Shown here piece by piece: positions 6,149 to 12,846 of a stretch of DNA of 16,170 bases. Position 1 is the stretch's first letter, and each line of letters opens with the position of its first letter. The notes below the pieces were generated by a model. The model ran no database searches. It was given only the letters and a program-made list of their open reading frames with translations, and was not told the DNA's origin. The DNA comes from Gammaproteobacteria bacterium UBA2810 (GTDB lineage: Bacteria > Pseudomonadota > Gammaproteobacteria > Enterobacterales > Succinivibrionaceae), in contig DEHC01000023.1 in assembly GCA_002351705.1 (NCBI GenBank), positions 1-16,170 of the forward strand, written 5' to 3'. The translations under genes and the position numbers were made by a program.

Positions 6149-6787
6149 ATGTCCTCTGATTTCTATCATGACTGGTACATCAGGCGTTACGGCATCGACG
6201 CCTGGGAAAGGATGATGGACAGGCGCGAAAAAGTAATGCTTGCCTGGGAGGCCCGCTGGAGCAGCTGGGAGCCGACCGGCATCCAGTGCCCCTGCTGCGG
6301 AAAGGAGCTCCGGCTGAACCGTGAGGGCGGCGGCCCCGGCACGACGGATGACTGGATCGGAAGTCCGGATGACGTCTGGGTTCCGTATGACAGAACCTAC
6401 CGTCAGGCCTCGGTCTGGGACACTGAGCTCAGGGTCTTCCGGCACTGTGAGTACGTTTGCCTTCAGGGACACTGCTACGACGCCGAAAGACGCAGCCTGG
6501 CCATTGAGCCTGACGAGCTCCGGAGGATTTTCGTAGGGCAGGGCAGCGCGCATCTGATGCTCGACACCTTCGGCGTTGTGCCTTACTGGGGAGTTCTGCG
6601 CCTGTCACCTGACATGAGCCGGCTCGAGCTGGTGCGGCCGACTCACCGGGCAAAAATCACCGGCAGCAGGTACCTCAAGTTCCTGGAGGACAAATGGGGC
6701 CTGGGCTCCCTTCCAAGGCTGACGAGGGCGCAGTTCAAGCGGTACCTGGCCAATTCGGATGTAAATGCCGTCTATGGCGGCGACTGA
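6149..6787 (+). CDS. uncharacterised cysteine-rich protein with a topoisomerase C-terminal-repeat-like motif
   Basis: A 212-residue protein. Residues 47-50 (CPCC, followed by GKEL) plus Cys100, Cys104 and Cys109 form a probable zinc site. Residues 119-161 (IEPDELRRIFVGQGS, then a VLRLSPDMSRLEL strand) match closely the same segment of the protein at 14772 (ITPDELMKIFAGQGS ... LKLSDDKKKLLF), which resembles the C-terminal repeat of Firmicute-type topoisomerases. The two genes are therefore probably paralogues in part. The N-terminal 45 residues (aromatic, charged) and the C-terminal 50 (KFLEDKWGLGSLPRLTRAQFKRYL) are unassigned. It is translationally coupled to the gene before it and is followed by hicB. 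Likely a zinc-dependent nucleic-acid-binding accessory protein. Confidence 0.65.
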   Translation: MSSDFYHDWYIRRYGIDAWERMMDRREKVMLAWEARWSSWEPTGIQCPCCGKELRLNREGGGPGTTDDWIGSPDDVWVPYDRTYRQASVWDTELRVFRHCEYVCLQGHCYDAERRSLAIEPDELRRIFVGQGSAHLMLDTFGVVPYWGVLRLSPDMSRLELVRPTHRAKITGSRYLKFLEDKWGLGSLPRLTRAQFKRYLANSDVNAVYGGD

Positions 6788-6796
6788 GGAGGTGAA

Positions 6797-7234
6797 ATGA
6801 AAATTTCAAATTACATGGTCTGGCCGTTCACCGCGAGAGAAGAAGGAGACGGTATTTTCAGTATCGGCTTTGACGGACTTGATCCCGTCGCTGTCAAAGC
6901 GACCGAGAAAGAGATCCAAAAGAAGGTCCTTGAGGCATTTATTTTGATTGCGGAAGAGCGCCTGCAGCATCGCATACTCATGCCTGTACCTGCAGTTAAA
7001 AATGCAGAGCACATCCTGACCATACCATTTGTAATGGCCATGAAGATCATGCTCTGGAACGAGCTCATCAAGCGCGGAATTTCAAAGGCAGAACTTGCAA
7101 GAAGGGTAGGAGTAAGAGCCCAGGTTATGATTCAGTTATTTAACCTTAGAACTAATATTATGTCATCTGGATTGGACACACTGGTCAATGGCTTCAAGGC
7201 TATTGGAATGACTGTTGAATTTACAGCAGACTAA
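6797..7234 (+). CDS. hicB: HicB-family antitoxin-like protein, no HicA partner visible
   Basis: A 145-residue protein with HicB architecture. The N-terminal half has the degenerate RNase H-like fold (FTAREEGDGIFSIGFDGLDPVAVKATEKEIQKKVLEAF); the C-terminal half has a helix-turn-helix (IKRGISKAELARRVGVRAQVMIQLFNLR ... LDTLVNGFKAIG). GGAGG at 6788-6792 gives a strong ribosome-binding site. In typical hicAB loci a 60-residue HicA mRNA-cleaving toxin gene adjoins hicB. None is visible on either side, so this is an orphan or has been recruited as a DNA-binding regulator. It is less GC-rich than its neighbours, as expected of a separately acquired gene. It converges with traK across the terminator at 7259. 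Confidence 0.75.
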   Translation: MKISNYMVWPFTAREEGDGIFSIGFDGLDPVAVKATEKEIQKKVLEAFILIAEERLQHRILMPVPAVKNAEHILTIPFVMAMKIMLWNELIKRGISKAELARRVGVRAQVMIQLFNLRTNIMSSGLDTLVNGFKAIGMTVEFTAD

Positions 7235-7258
7235 CAGAAGGGAAATTCAGGGATTCTG

Positions 7259-7288
7259 AAAAAGGTTTCCCGGAAAATCCGGGAAACC
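7259..7288 (-). terminator. terminator of the traK operon
   Basis: Perfect 11-bp arms GGTTTCCCGGA (7264-7274) and TCCGGGAAACC (7278-7288) around a three-base loop. On the minus strand the stem is followed by five T (complement of 7259-7263). It lies 55 bases past the minus-strand gene. Confidence 0.85.
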
Positions 7289-7343
7289 GGCGGAGGAATC
7301 ATCAGATTCAGTCGCCTGATTATAGCGTCATGAAGGCCGGCTG

Positions 7344-7619
7344 TCAGGCCTTGTTTTCCTGGTCAGTGGCAACCTTGTCAAGGAAAGGCTTGTCAGTTTT
7401 CTCTTCCTCTACATACTTCCGCAGCATTTTGCAGAAGGTCCTGTAACCGTACTTGAAACCGAACTCGCTCTTCATCATCTGGTGAAGCGATGCCCGGGAA
7501 AATCCCTGGTCAAGCTTTTTTCGCAGCACATCAGTCAGCTTCAGCACGATCATGAGCTGCTGTGAACGCTCGGATGATTTTGTGAAAAAGCCGTCAATTT
7601 TTTCTTCTTCTTCTGACAT
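7344..7619 (-). CDS. traK: TraK-like oriT-binding relaxosome protein
   Basis: A 91-residue basic protein. The segment LRKKLDQGFSRASLHQMM followed by FKYGYRTFCKMLRKYV matches the pattern of IncP TraK (a helix with LDAGY/F, a second with IWEHM-like spacing, then YETF..HVKRYI), a protein that binds and bends oriT on the leading side of the nick. A Glu-rich start (MSEEEEK) and acidic tail flank it. I chose the ATG ending at 7619; a TTG at 7634 would add five residues. Neither has a good ribosome-binding site. It is divergent from traJ-traI across oriT, as in RK2, but no traL or traM follows before hicB. The IncP assignment rests on motif memory and synteny, not alignment. Confidence 0.65.
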   Translation of the reverse strand: MSEEEEKIDGFFTKSSERSQQLMIVLKLTDVLRKKLDQGFSRASLHQMMKSEFGFKYGYRTFCKMLRKYVEEEKTDKPFLDKVATDQENKA

Positions 7620-7640
7620 ACGCACCGTTACCAAACCGTG

Positions 7641-7741
7641 ACCAAGGCGTGCACATAACGCGACAAAGTCGCGTACATACCGTGCACAATCCGTGACATT
7701 TTAACCAAAGCGTGCACATAACGCGACAAAGTCGCGTACAT
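7641..7741. repeat. two 38-bp direct repeats with hairpin core in the traK-side of oriT
   Basis: Bases 7641-7678 and 7704-7741 are identical except at one position (period 63 bp). Each holds GTGCAC and the inverted repeat ACGCGAC-AAA-GTCGCGT. Separate GTGAC half-sites lie at about 7638, 7692 and 7745. They overlap the traK promoter region and lie between traK and the putative nick, where RK2 has its TraK-binding site. They are candidate TraK binding sites and an autoregulatory operator. Confidence 0.8.
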
Positions 7742-7751
7742 TTTGTGACAA

Positions 7752-7781
7752 TTGACAGTCTATTGCCGCAAAATGTATAAC
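7752..7781 (+). promoter_or_regulatory. traJ-traI operon promoter
   Basis: A perfect -35 TTGACA (7752-7757) and -10 TATAAC (7776-7781) with an 18-base spacer. Transcription would start near 7788, giving a leader of about 190 bases that contains the palindrome and nick region before traJ. Confidence 0.7.
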
Positions 7782-7801
7782 ACTTGCACGCAAATTCGAC
7801 A

Positions 7802-8011
7802 GGTCAAGGTCAGGTGCAAGATGGAGTTTTGTGTACACAAAACTCACGGATTTCGCAGGCATGCTCAATCCTCATCTTGCCCTCCGGGGGCCCTGCCGGG
7901 GGCTAAGGTCAAGGTCAAATTCAAGGTCAAGGGCGGTGCGGCAGAGCCGCATCATTCCGCCTGACCAGAGGTGCAGACGGAATGGAAGGTCAAGATCAAA
8001 GGCAGGGTCAA
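7802..8011. repeat. three clusters of GGTCAA hexamers phased by six
   Basis: GGTCA occurs at 7802 and 7808; at 7907, 7913 and 7925; and at 7988 and 8006, with GATCAA at 7994. Within clusters the spacing is 6 or 12 bp, and the last two clusters share the same layout 81 bp apart. The third cluster overlaps the first ten codons of traJ. They flank the putative nick on both sides and could be relaxosome-protein sites or a slippage-expanded repeat. Confidence 0.7.
7816..7880 (-). other. oriT: putative oriT core: nick motif and 22-bp palindrome
   Basis: On the minus strand CATCTTG (complement of 7817-7823) followed by C fits the IncP/MOBP nick pattern YATCYTG|Y; the cut would fall between 7817 and 7816. 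Immediately 5' of it on that strand is a perfect palindrome at 7824-7845 with arms GAGTTTTGTGT and ACACAAAACTC. This matches RK2 geometry, where an inverted repeat on the traJ side abuts the nick and transfer leads off toward traK. A second CATCTTGC lies on the plus strand at 7873-7880, forming an 8-bp inverted repeat with the first. The site is a prediction; the motif and palindrome are directly seen. Confidence 0.6.
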
Positions 8012-8347
8012 ATACACCTGCGCGTGACTGATGCGGAGGCAGAGACCATCCGCAGGAATGCCGCAAAATGCGGCCTTACAGTCACGCGCTATCTGTGCCT
8101 CGCCGGTCAGGGACTTTCTCCGAAGTCCTACACCGAGCTCGACACCGCCATAAAACAGCTGAGCAAAATCTCAGCTGATTTGGGTCGTTATGGCGGCCTG
8201 CTCAGAATGTGGCTCGTCGACTTCCACGGCGCCGGCCAATTCAGAGTGGCAGATTATCTGGGCGAGGTGCAGAGCACCAAGGCACGCATGGACGCAATAA
8301 TCAGCGAGCTTGAGAGACGTGTCCGCCGGGGGCAGCTGCTGTCATGA
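7982..8347 (+). CDS. traJ: TraJ-like oriT-recognition protein
   Basis: A 121-residue relaxosome protein. Residues about 11-45 form a ribbon-helix-helix-like DNA-binding part (IHLRVTDAEAETIRRNAAKCGLTVTRYL), and LAGQGLSP then SKISADLGRYGGLLRMWLVD reproduce the IncP TraJ signature (INGDLGRLGGLLKLWLTD). TraJ binds beside the nick and recruits the relaxase. Its stop overlaps the traI start by ATGA, as expected for coupled translation. The ribosome-binding site is modest (GAGG about ten bases upstream). Its first ten codons contain the GGTCAA hexamers that also occur upstream, so a protein binding there could affect its own translation start. Confidence 0.85.
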   Translation: MEGQDQRQGQIHLRVTDAEAETIRRNAAKCGLTVTRYLCLAGQGLSPKSYTELDTAIKQLSKISADLGRYGGLLRMWLVDFHGAGQFRVADYLGEVQSTKARMDAIISELERRVRRGQLLS

Positions 8348-10143
8348 TCATCCGTGAATTACGTCTGAATCATGGCGGCGGAAACACGCCCTGCAGAACG
8401 CTCGTTGATTACCTGGCAGACACTCAGCAGTCGCAGTCCCGTGTTGCGGATGTGGCGTTTCACAACCTGTATGCCGACACACTGGACAATGCTATAGCTG
8501 AGATGTCTGCCACACAGGCCTGCAACTCACGCTGCCGCACACCGAAAACGGTGCATCTGCTGGTGAGTTTCAGTGCCGGTGAGCGTCCGACACCGGAGCA
8601 GATCCACGACATGCAGAGCAAGATCCTGAAGGCCATCGGAATGGAAGGTCATCAGTGCATCTGCGTCGCCCATGACGACACAGACAACTTCCATTTCCAT
8701 ATGGCCATCAGCCGGATCAATCCAGAGGATTACTCCGCCAGGAACCTGCCGCACGGATGCTACACGCATGAGTTCGTCAGGCTCGCGAAGGAATTCGAGC
8801 ATGATTTGTCCCTTGAGAGGACCAATCATGAGCCGCATCACACGCAGTCGGAGCGTCTCGTAAACGATTTTGAAATCAAAACCGGTGAGAAAAGCTACTG
8901 CGAGCACATACGCGAGCTCAATCTGACGGAGTGCGGCTCATGGCAGGAGATTGCCGACCGTCTGATGAAGAAGAACAGCCGGATCAGGAAGCAGAACAAC
9001 GGGCTCATCATCGAGACGCTTGACGGGAAATACCGCGTCAAGGCCTCGACCGTCTCGCGCGACCTTTCACGCAAGAAGCTTGCTGACCGTCTCGGCGAGC
9101 TGCCTGAGGATCTGACCGGCCGTCTTCCGGAGGAGCCGGTGCAGACGCCGGAAAAGGAACCGGTTCTGTCGCAGCACAGTGAGCTTTACAGCACCTATCT
9201 TCAGGCAAAGGACGCCATGAAGGCTCCTAACCTGGCTGACGAGGCGATAAAGCGCTGGTCAGAGAATCAATACGCCGACCTCAGGAAGTGGGCAGAGCAG
9301 ACCGGCAGGAAGATTGCCGGTTATCCTGAGGTGCTGAAGAAGCCGCTGCTGGAGCTTTACCGCCAGGACGCCAGGACAATGGTCAATGACGTGGAAAGGC
9401 GCAAAAAAGGGCTCAGAAAGCGTCTTCAGCGCGGCATGAAGAGCTTCAAGGACTTCTGCGCGCTCTGCGCTCCGGGTAATCCTGAGTGCAGGCGAGCGCT
9501 TCTCGAGATGCACGCTTACGAAACGGTTAAGCGCAATGGCGTGCAGCCTGAGCAGCTGCAGCGGACCGGATGGTCAGGGAGGCTCAATGAGCTCGTCAGG
9601 CGCTTTAATGCAATAAAGCACGCGCTCACTGAATTCCGCGATGCGCTGATGAAGGGCCTTAGGCCCGACAGGGTCACGAAGCAGGGCAGCGTAGTGCACT
9701 TCTACAAGATGATCAGGATGATTGTGCGGCACAGGAAGCCGCTAATCACGGGAGACTACCGCTATGACAGAGAGCGAAATGTCATCGCAGAATCAGGAAC
9801 AGGAGGACCCGGAACAGTCAGGCGCATCGACGCCGGAGCAGTCCGCGTCGCCGGAGGACAGCCTGGAGATGCTGAACGATATTCTGGGCTCCGCGAGCGC
9901 ATCAGAGGGATCCTCGACAGACTCAGCCCCGGCGAGCGGGAGCGCGTCGCCAGAGCAGCCGCAGAGCGTCTCAGAAAGTGCCGCGAAGCCCTGGAGGTCG
10001 GCAGTGCTCGACAGCCTGACCGACATGCAGAAACCGCCCAAAGAGGTCGCGTGCACAACCTGTCCCCAGAGCAGCTGGTACATATTGTCAGGCAGCGGAA
10101 TGCTGAGGTGCTACTGCGGCAAAATGCTTCGAGAAACCTATGA
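8344..10143 (+). CDS. traI: MOBP relaxase (TraI-like)
   Basis: A 599-residue relaxase that would nick oriT, stay covalently attached to the 5' end and lead DNA into the recipient. Motif I is LVDYLADTQQ with Tyr23 as the likely nucleophile; motif II is TVHLLVSFSAGERP (Ser75); motif III is HDDTDNFHFH with His110, His117 and His119 binding metal. The MSATQACNSR segment before motif II also follows RK2 TraI (AEVMATQHGNTR). The C-terminal 125 residues are Arg-rich and are dual-coded with the traH-like gene. At 599 residues it is shorter than RK2 TraI (732). It overlaps traJ by four bases. Confidence 0.93.
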   Translation: MIIRELRLNHGGGNTPCRTLVDYLADTQQSQSRVADVAFHNLYADTLDNAIAEMSATQACNSRCRTPKTVHLLVSFSAGERPTPEQIHDMQSKILKAIGMEGHQCICVAHDDTDNFHFHMAISRINPEDYSARNLPHGCYTHEFVRLAKEFEHDLSLERTNHEPHHTQSERLVNDFEIKTGEKSYCEHIRELNLTECGSWQEIADRLMKKNSRIRKQNNGLIIETLDGKYRVKASTVSRDLSRKKLADRLGELPEDLTGRLPEEPVQTPEKEPVLSQHSELYSTYLQAKDAMKAPNLADEAIKRWSENQYADLRKWAEQTGRKIAGYPEVLKKPLLELYRQDARTMVNDVERRKKGLRKRLQRGMKSFKDFCALCAPGNPECRRALLEMHAYETVKRNGVQPEQLQRTGWSGRLNELVRRFNAIKHALTEFRDALMKGLRPDRVTKQGSVVHFYKMIRMIVRHRKPLITGDYRYDRERNVIAESGTGGPGTVRRIDAGAVRVAGGQPGDAERYSGLRERIRGILDRLSPGERERVARAAAERLRKCREALEVGSARQPDRHAETAQRGRVHNLSPEQLVHIVRQRNAEVLLRQNASRNL

Positions 10144-10234
10144 CGCAAGGCTTGGCCGGCCTACGCGGGACTTTATTGCGGCATGCGATGCCCGTGATGA
10201 GGCTCTCAGGGCAGCAGAAGGGGACGAACAATGA
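9764..10234 (+). CDS. traH: traH-like gene overlapping the 3' end of traI out of frame
   Basis: A 156-residue acidic protein in a frame different from traI, sharing 380 bases with it, extending 91 bases beyond it and ending in an ATGA overlap with traG. GGGAGA eight bases before the ATG is a good ribosome-binding site. Residues 1-75 are a Ser/Glu/Gln/Pro-rich disordered region. Residues 92-125 contain a conserved-looking metal-site pattern, VACTTCPQSSWYI then LRCYCGKML, with Cys97, Cys100, Cys116 and Cys118. In RK2/RP4, traH is also an acidic relaxosome-stabilising protein coded within the 3' part of traI in another frame, so position and charge agree. Homology is inferred from arrangement, not alignment. 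The segment after 10143 has no other coding use, which supports it being real. Confidence 0.75.
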   Translation: MTESEMSSQNQEQEDPEQSGASTPEQSASPEDSLEMLNDILGSASASEGSSTDSAPASGSASPEQPQSVSESAAKPWRSAVLDSLTDMQKPPKEVACTTCPQSSWYILSGSGMLRCYCGKMLRETYDARLGRPTRDFIAACDARDEALRAAEGDEQ

Positions 10235-12309
10235 GCAAGGAGTTCAATAACAAGACCGGACCGGAAATCAACGAGCGGAAAGGCAGCCCGACCTGGCTGA
10301 AGCTGCTCGAGCTCGGCGGCATTTTGGGTACTGCTTGTGCCTCGTTTATCGGTGCAACACAATATGTTGCGTCAGCCTATAACTATCATGAGTATCTCGG
10401 CAGGCCGCTTTTCGGACATTTCTACAGCCCGTTCAGCATTTTTTCCTGGATGAACGACCCGAATCTCTCCGCGCGCCCGACGATTGAGACGGCAAGGCTC
10501 ATCCTCTTTGCGGGCATTGCTGGCGTTGTCATTGTCATCGCAATTATCAAATTTGCGTCCGACAAGAGCTTCAAGGGCATGAAGTATCTTCACGGCTCGG
10601 CGCACTGGGCTGACGAAGACGACCTCGTGAACGCCGGACTCTATAACGTGAAGAAGCGTCCTGTTGTCTATGTCGGCGGCTTCCTGGACAAGAAGCACAA
10701 ATTCCATTACCTCATGCACGCGGGGCCGGAGCATATTCTCTGCTATGCGCCGACCCGTTCCGGAAAGGGCGTCGGCCTTGTCATGCCGACCATGCTGCAG
10801 TGGACAGATTCAGCCATCGTGAATGACATCAAGGGCGAGCTCTGGGCACTTACATCAGGCTGGCGCAACAAATACGCGCACAACACTGTCATCAAGTGGG
10901 AGCCGGCTGCCGAGGATTCGGCGCACTGGAATCCGCTGGATGAAATCCGCGTCGGCACCGTCTATGAGGTGTCGGACGTGCAGAATCTCGCGCAGCTCTT
11001 CGTTGACCCTGACGGCAAGGGCATGGACGGCGCCGACGGCCACTGGAAGAAAACCGCATACGCGCTCTATACCGGCGTGTTCCTGTACGTCATTCACCGT
11101 GTCAAATGCTCTAAGTATGACGACTTCAGCAAGAACCCGCTTATGGAAGAATCAATGAGCAAGATAACTGCCGCGAACTTCCATGAGGTTGACTATCTGC
11201 TATCAAGCAAGAACGTGAAAGAACTGTGGCAGGAAATGGTTGACTACCAGGAGCTCTGCAATGAGAAAAAGTACCCCCAGGAATACTCTATACGGAAGAT
11301 CATCGCGTCCGCCGGCCAGGACATGCTTGACCGTCCTGATGAGGAAGCCGGATCCGTGCTCTCGACAGTAAAGTCTAACCTGTCGCTCTACCGTGACCCG
11401 ATAGTCACCGAAAACACCAAAAACTCTGACTTCAAGATCCATGAGCTGATGCACGGCAAAAAGAAGAAGGACGGCTCGGAGGAGCCTTCTCCTGCCATGA
11501 CCGTCTATATGGTCCAGCAGCCTGCCGACAAGGCCCGTATCAGGCCGCTGGTGCGCATCTTCATCTCAATGTGCATGCGCGTTCTGGCAGATAAGATGGA
11601 ATTTGCTAATGGCCGCAGTGTTTTCAAGGCAAACCACAAGCTTCTTGTGATGCTTGATGAGTTTCCTGCCCTTGGCAAGATGGACATTGTCCAGGAATCG
11701 CTTGCATTTGTCGCAGGATACGGCATCAAGTGCTATCTCATAACGCAGGACCTTGAGCAGCTCAGGAACGCTTACGGCGATCATGAGTCAGTCACATCGA
11801 ACTGCCATATCCAGATTGCGTTCCCTGCCATGAACCCGCTTACGATGAAGCACCTTTCAGACATGACCGGAACGACAACCATCATCAAGGAGTCTGTAAC
11901 CAAATCCGGCTCCGGCTTCAACGTCTCGAAAAGCCGCAGCATGCAGGAAATCGCGCGTCCGCTCCTGACGCCTGACGAGTGCCGAAACCTGCCGGGCCCA
12001 AAGAAGGAAGGCGACAAGATCGTGGAGGCCGGCGACATGCTGGTGTTTGTTGCGGGATATCCCGCAATCTACGGCAAGCAGCCGCTTTACTTCCTGGATC
12101 CGGTTTTCAATGCGCGCTCCAAACTGCCTGCTCCGAAAAAGGTAGTACAGAAGGCTCCTGAAGCCGAAAAGGAAAAGACCGAGAAGACAAAGCAGCAGAA
12201 GTCAGGGGCGGAAACGCATGAGGCGGGAGCACCTGCGGCAGCCGGGAATGACAAGGCCGCGAAGCCGGAGCAGAAAGCGGAAACGGGAAATGACAAAGAA
12301 GCTGCATGA
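10231..12309 (+). CDS. traG: TraG/VirD4-type coupling protein
   Basis: A 692-residue inner-membrane ATPase that would link the relaxosome to the mating-pair channel. Two N-terminal transmembrane segments lie at about residues 28-48 and 89-108. Walker A is APTRSGKGVG (173-182), followed by DSAIVNDIKGELW; Walker B is LLVMLDEFPALGKMD (Asp476, Glu477). YLITQDLEQL and the SNCHIQIAFP segment are also typical. The last about 60 residues are a Lys/Glu/Ala-rich low-complexity tail. It overlaps the traH-like gene by four bases and the traF-like gene by about 20. GGGGACG upstream provides the ribosome-binding site. Confidence 0.95.
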   Translation: MSKEFNNKTGPEINERKGSPTWLKLLELGGILGTACASFIGATQYVASAYNYHEYLGRPLFGHFYSPFSIFSWMNDPNLSARPTIETARLILFAGIAGVVIVIAIIKFASDKSFKGMKYLHGSAHWADEDDLVNAGLYNVKKRPVVYVGGFLDKKHKFHYLMHAGPEHILCYAPTRSGKGVGLVMPTMLQWTDSAIVNDIKGELWALTSGWRNKYAHNTVIKWEPAAEDSAHWNPLDEIRVGTVYEVSDVQNLAQLFVDPDGKGMDGADGHWKKTAYALYTGVFLYVIHRVKCSKYDDFSKNPLMEESMSKITAANFHEVDYLLSSKNVKELWQEMVDYQELCNEKKYPQEYSIRKIIASAGQDMLDRPDEEAGSVLSTVKSNLSLYRDPIVTENTKNSDFKIHELMHGKKKKDGSEEPSPAMTVYMVQQPADKARIRPLVRIFISMCMRVLADKMEFANGRSVFKANHKLLVMLDEFPALGKMDIVQESLAFVAGYGIKCYLITQDLEQLRNAYGDHESVTSNCHIQIAFPAMNPLTMKHLSDMTGTTTIIKESVTKSGSGFNVSKSRSMQEIARPLLTPDECRNLPGPKKEGDKIVEAGDMLVFVAGYPAIYGKQPLYFLDPVFNARSKLPAPKKVVQKAPEAEKEKTEKTKQQKSGAETHEAGAPAAAGNDKAAKPEQKAETGNDKEAA

Positions 12310-12838
12310 TGCTGTCCTGCTCTCTGCTGCCGGTCTGATGCTTGCCGGCCTTGTGTTCAGCATCTGGGACAGTGAGCTAATCATAATCAATACGTCAAAA
12401 TCGGTGCTGCCCGGGCTCTATGTTCGCTCCGGCCATCCGTCCCGGGGCGGCTACGTGCGGCTCTGTCCGAGCGTTACGGCAATGCAGATTGAGCATGAGC
12501 TGCATTACACCAGGAAGAGCGCCTGGAGCGAATGCGACGGAGGCACAACAGCACTCCTCAAGATGCTTGCAGCCGTTCCCGGGGATGATGTGAGAGTTGA
12601 TGATGACGGCATTACGGTTAACGGCAGCCTGATACCTCATACAAGGCCATTTGGCTATGACCGTGACGGGCAGCGCCTGCCGGTGTACAGGCTTGAAAGG
12701 CGCCTTCAGGCTGATGAATACCTGGTCAGTACCGACGGAACCGACATTTACAGTTTTGACAGCCGCTATTTTGGCATCGTGCATGGTGCCGGCATGACGG
12801 CTTACAGACCTCTCTGGCAGGCAGAGAAAGAGAAATAG
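12290..12838 (+). CDS. traF: TraF-like S26 conjugal-transfer peptidase
   Basis: A 182-residue membrane-anchored signal-peptidase-type protein that in IncP matures (cyclises) the pilin. One N-terminal membrane segment (residues 7-26) precedes INTSKSVLPGLY, where Ser38 matches the S-M-x-P nucleophile box. LLKMLAAVPGDD supplies the general base Lys91, and SFDSRYFG (Asp157) matches the S26 box E. RK2 TraF is about 178 residues. The ATG at 12290 gives that length; two in-frame ATGs further up (12218, 12248) lie deeper in traG and would add an Arg-rich extension. The ribosome-binding site is weak, so coupling to traG translation is likely. traE follows by eight bases. Confidence 0.85.
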   Translation: MTKKLHDAVLLSAAGLMLAGLVFSIWDSELIIINTSKSVLPGLYVRSGHPSRGGYVRLCPSVTAMQIEHELHYTRKSAWSECDGGTTALLKMLAAVPGDDVRVDDDGITVNGSLIPHTRPFGYDRDGQRLPVYRLERRLQADEYLVSTDGTDIYSFDSRYFGIVHGAGMTAYRPLWQAEKEK

Positions 12839-12846
12839 GAGTTTTT

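Noticed and set aside
7873..7880. Plus-strand CATCTTG|C as the main nick site
   Set aside because: Its polarity would send traJ-traI into the recipient first and no inverted repeat abuts it on the 5' side; kept only as the mirror arm of the minus-strand site.
7752..7964. 70-codon plus-strand frame across oriT
   Set aside because: Starts inside the traJ promoter -35 and its VKVKFKVK stretch is just the translation of the GGTCAA repeats; no ribosome-binding site.
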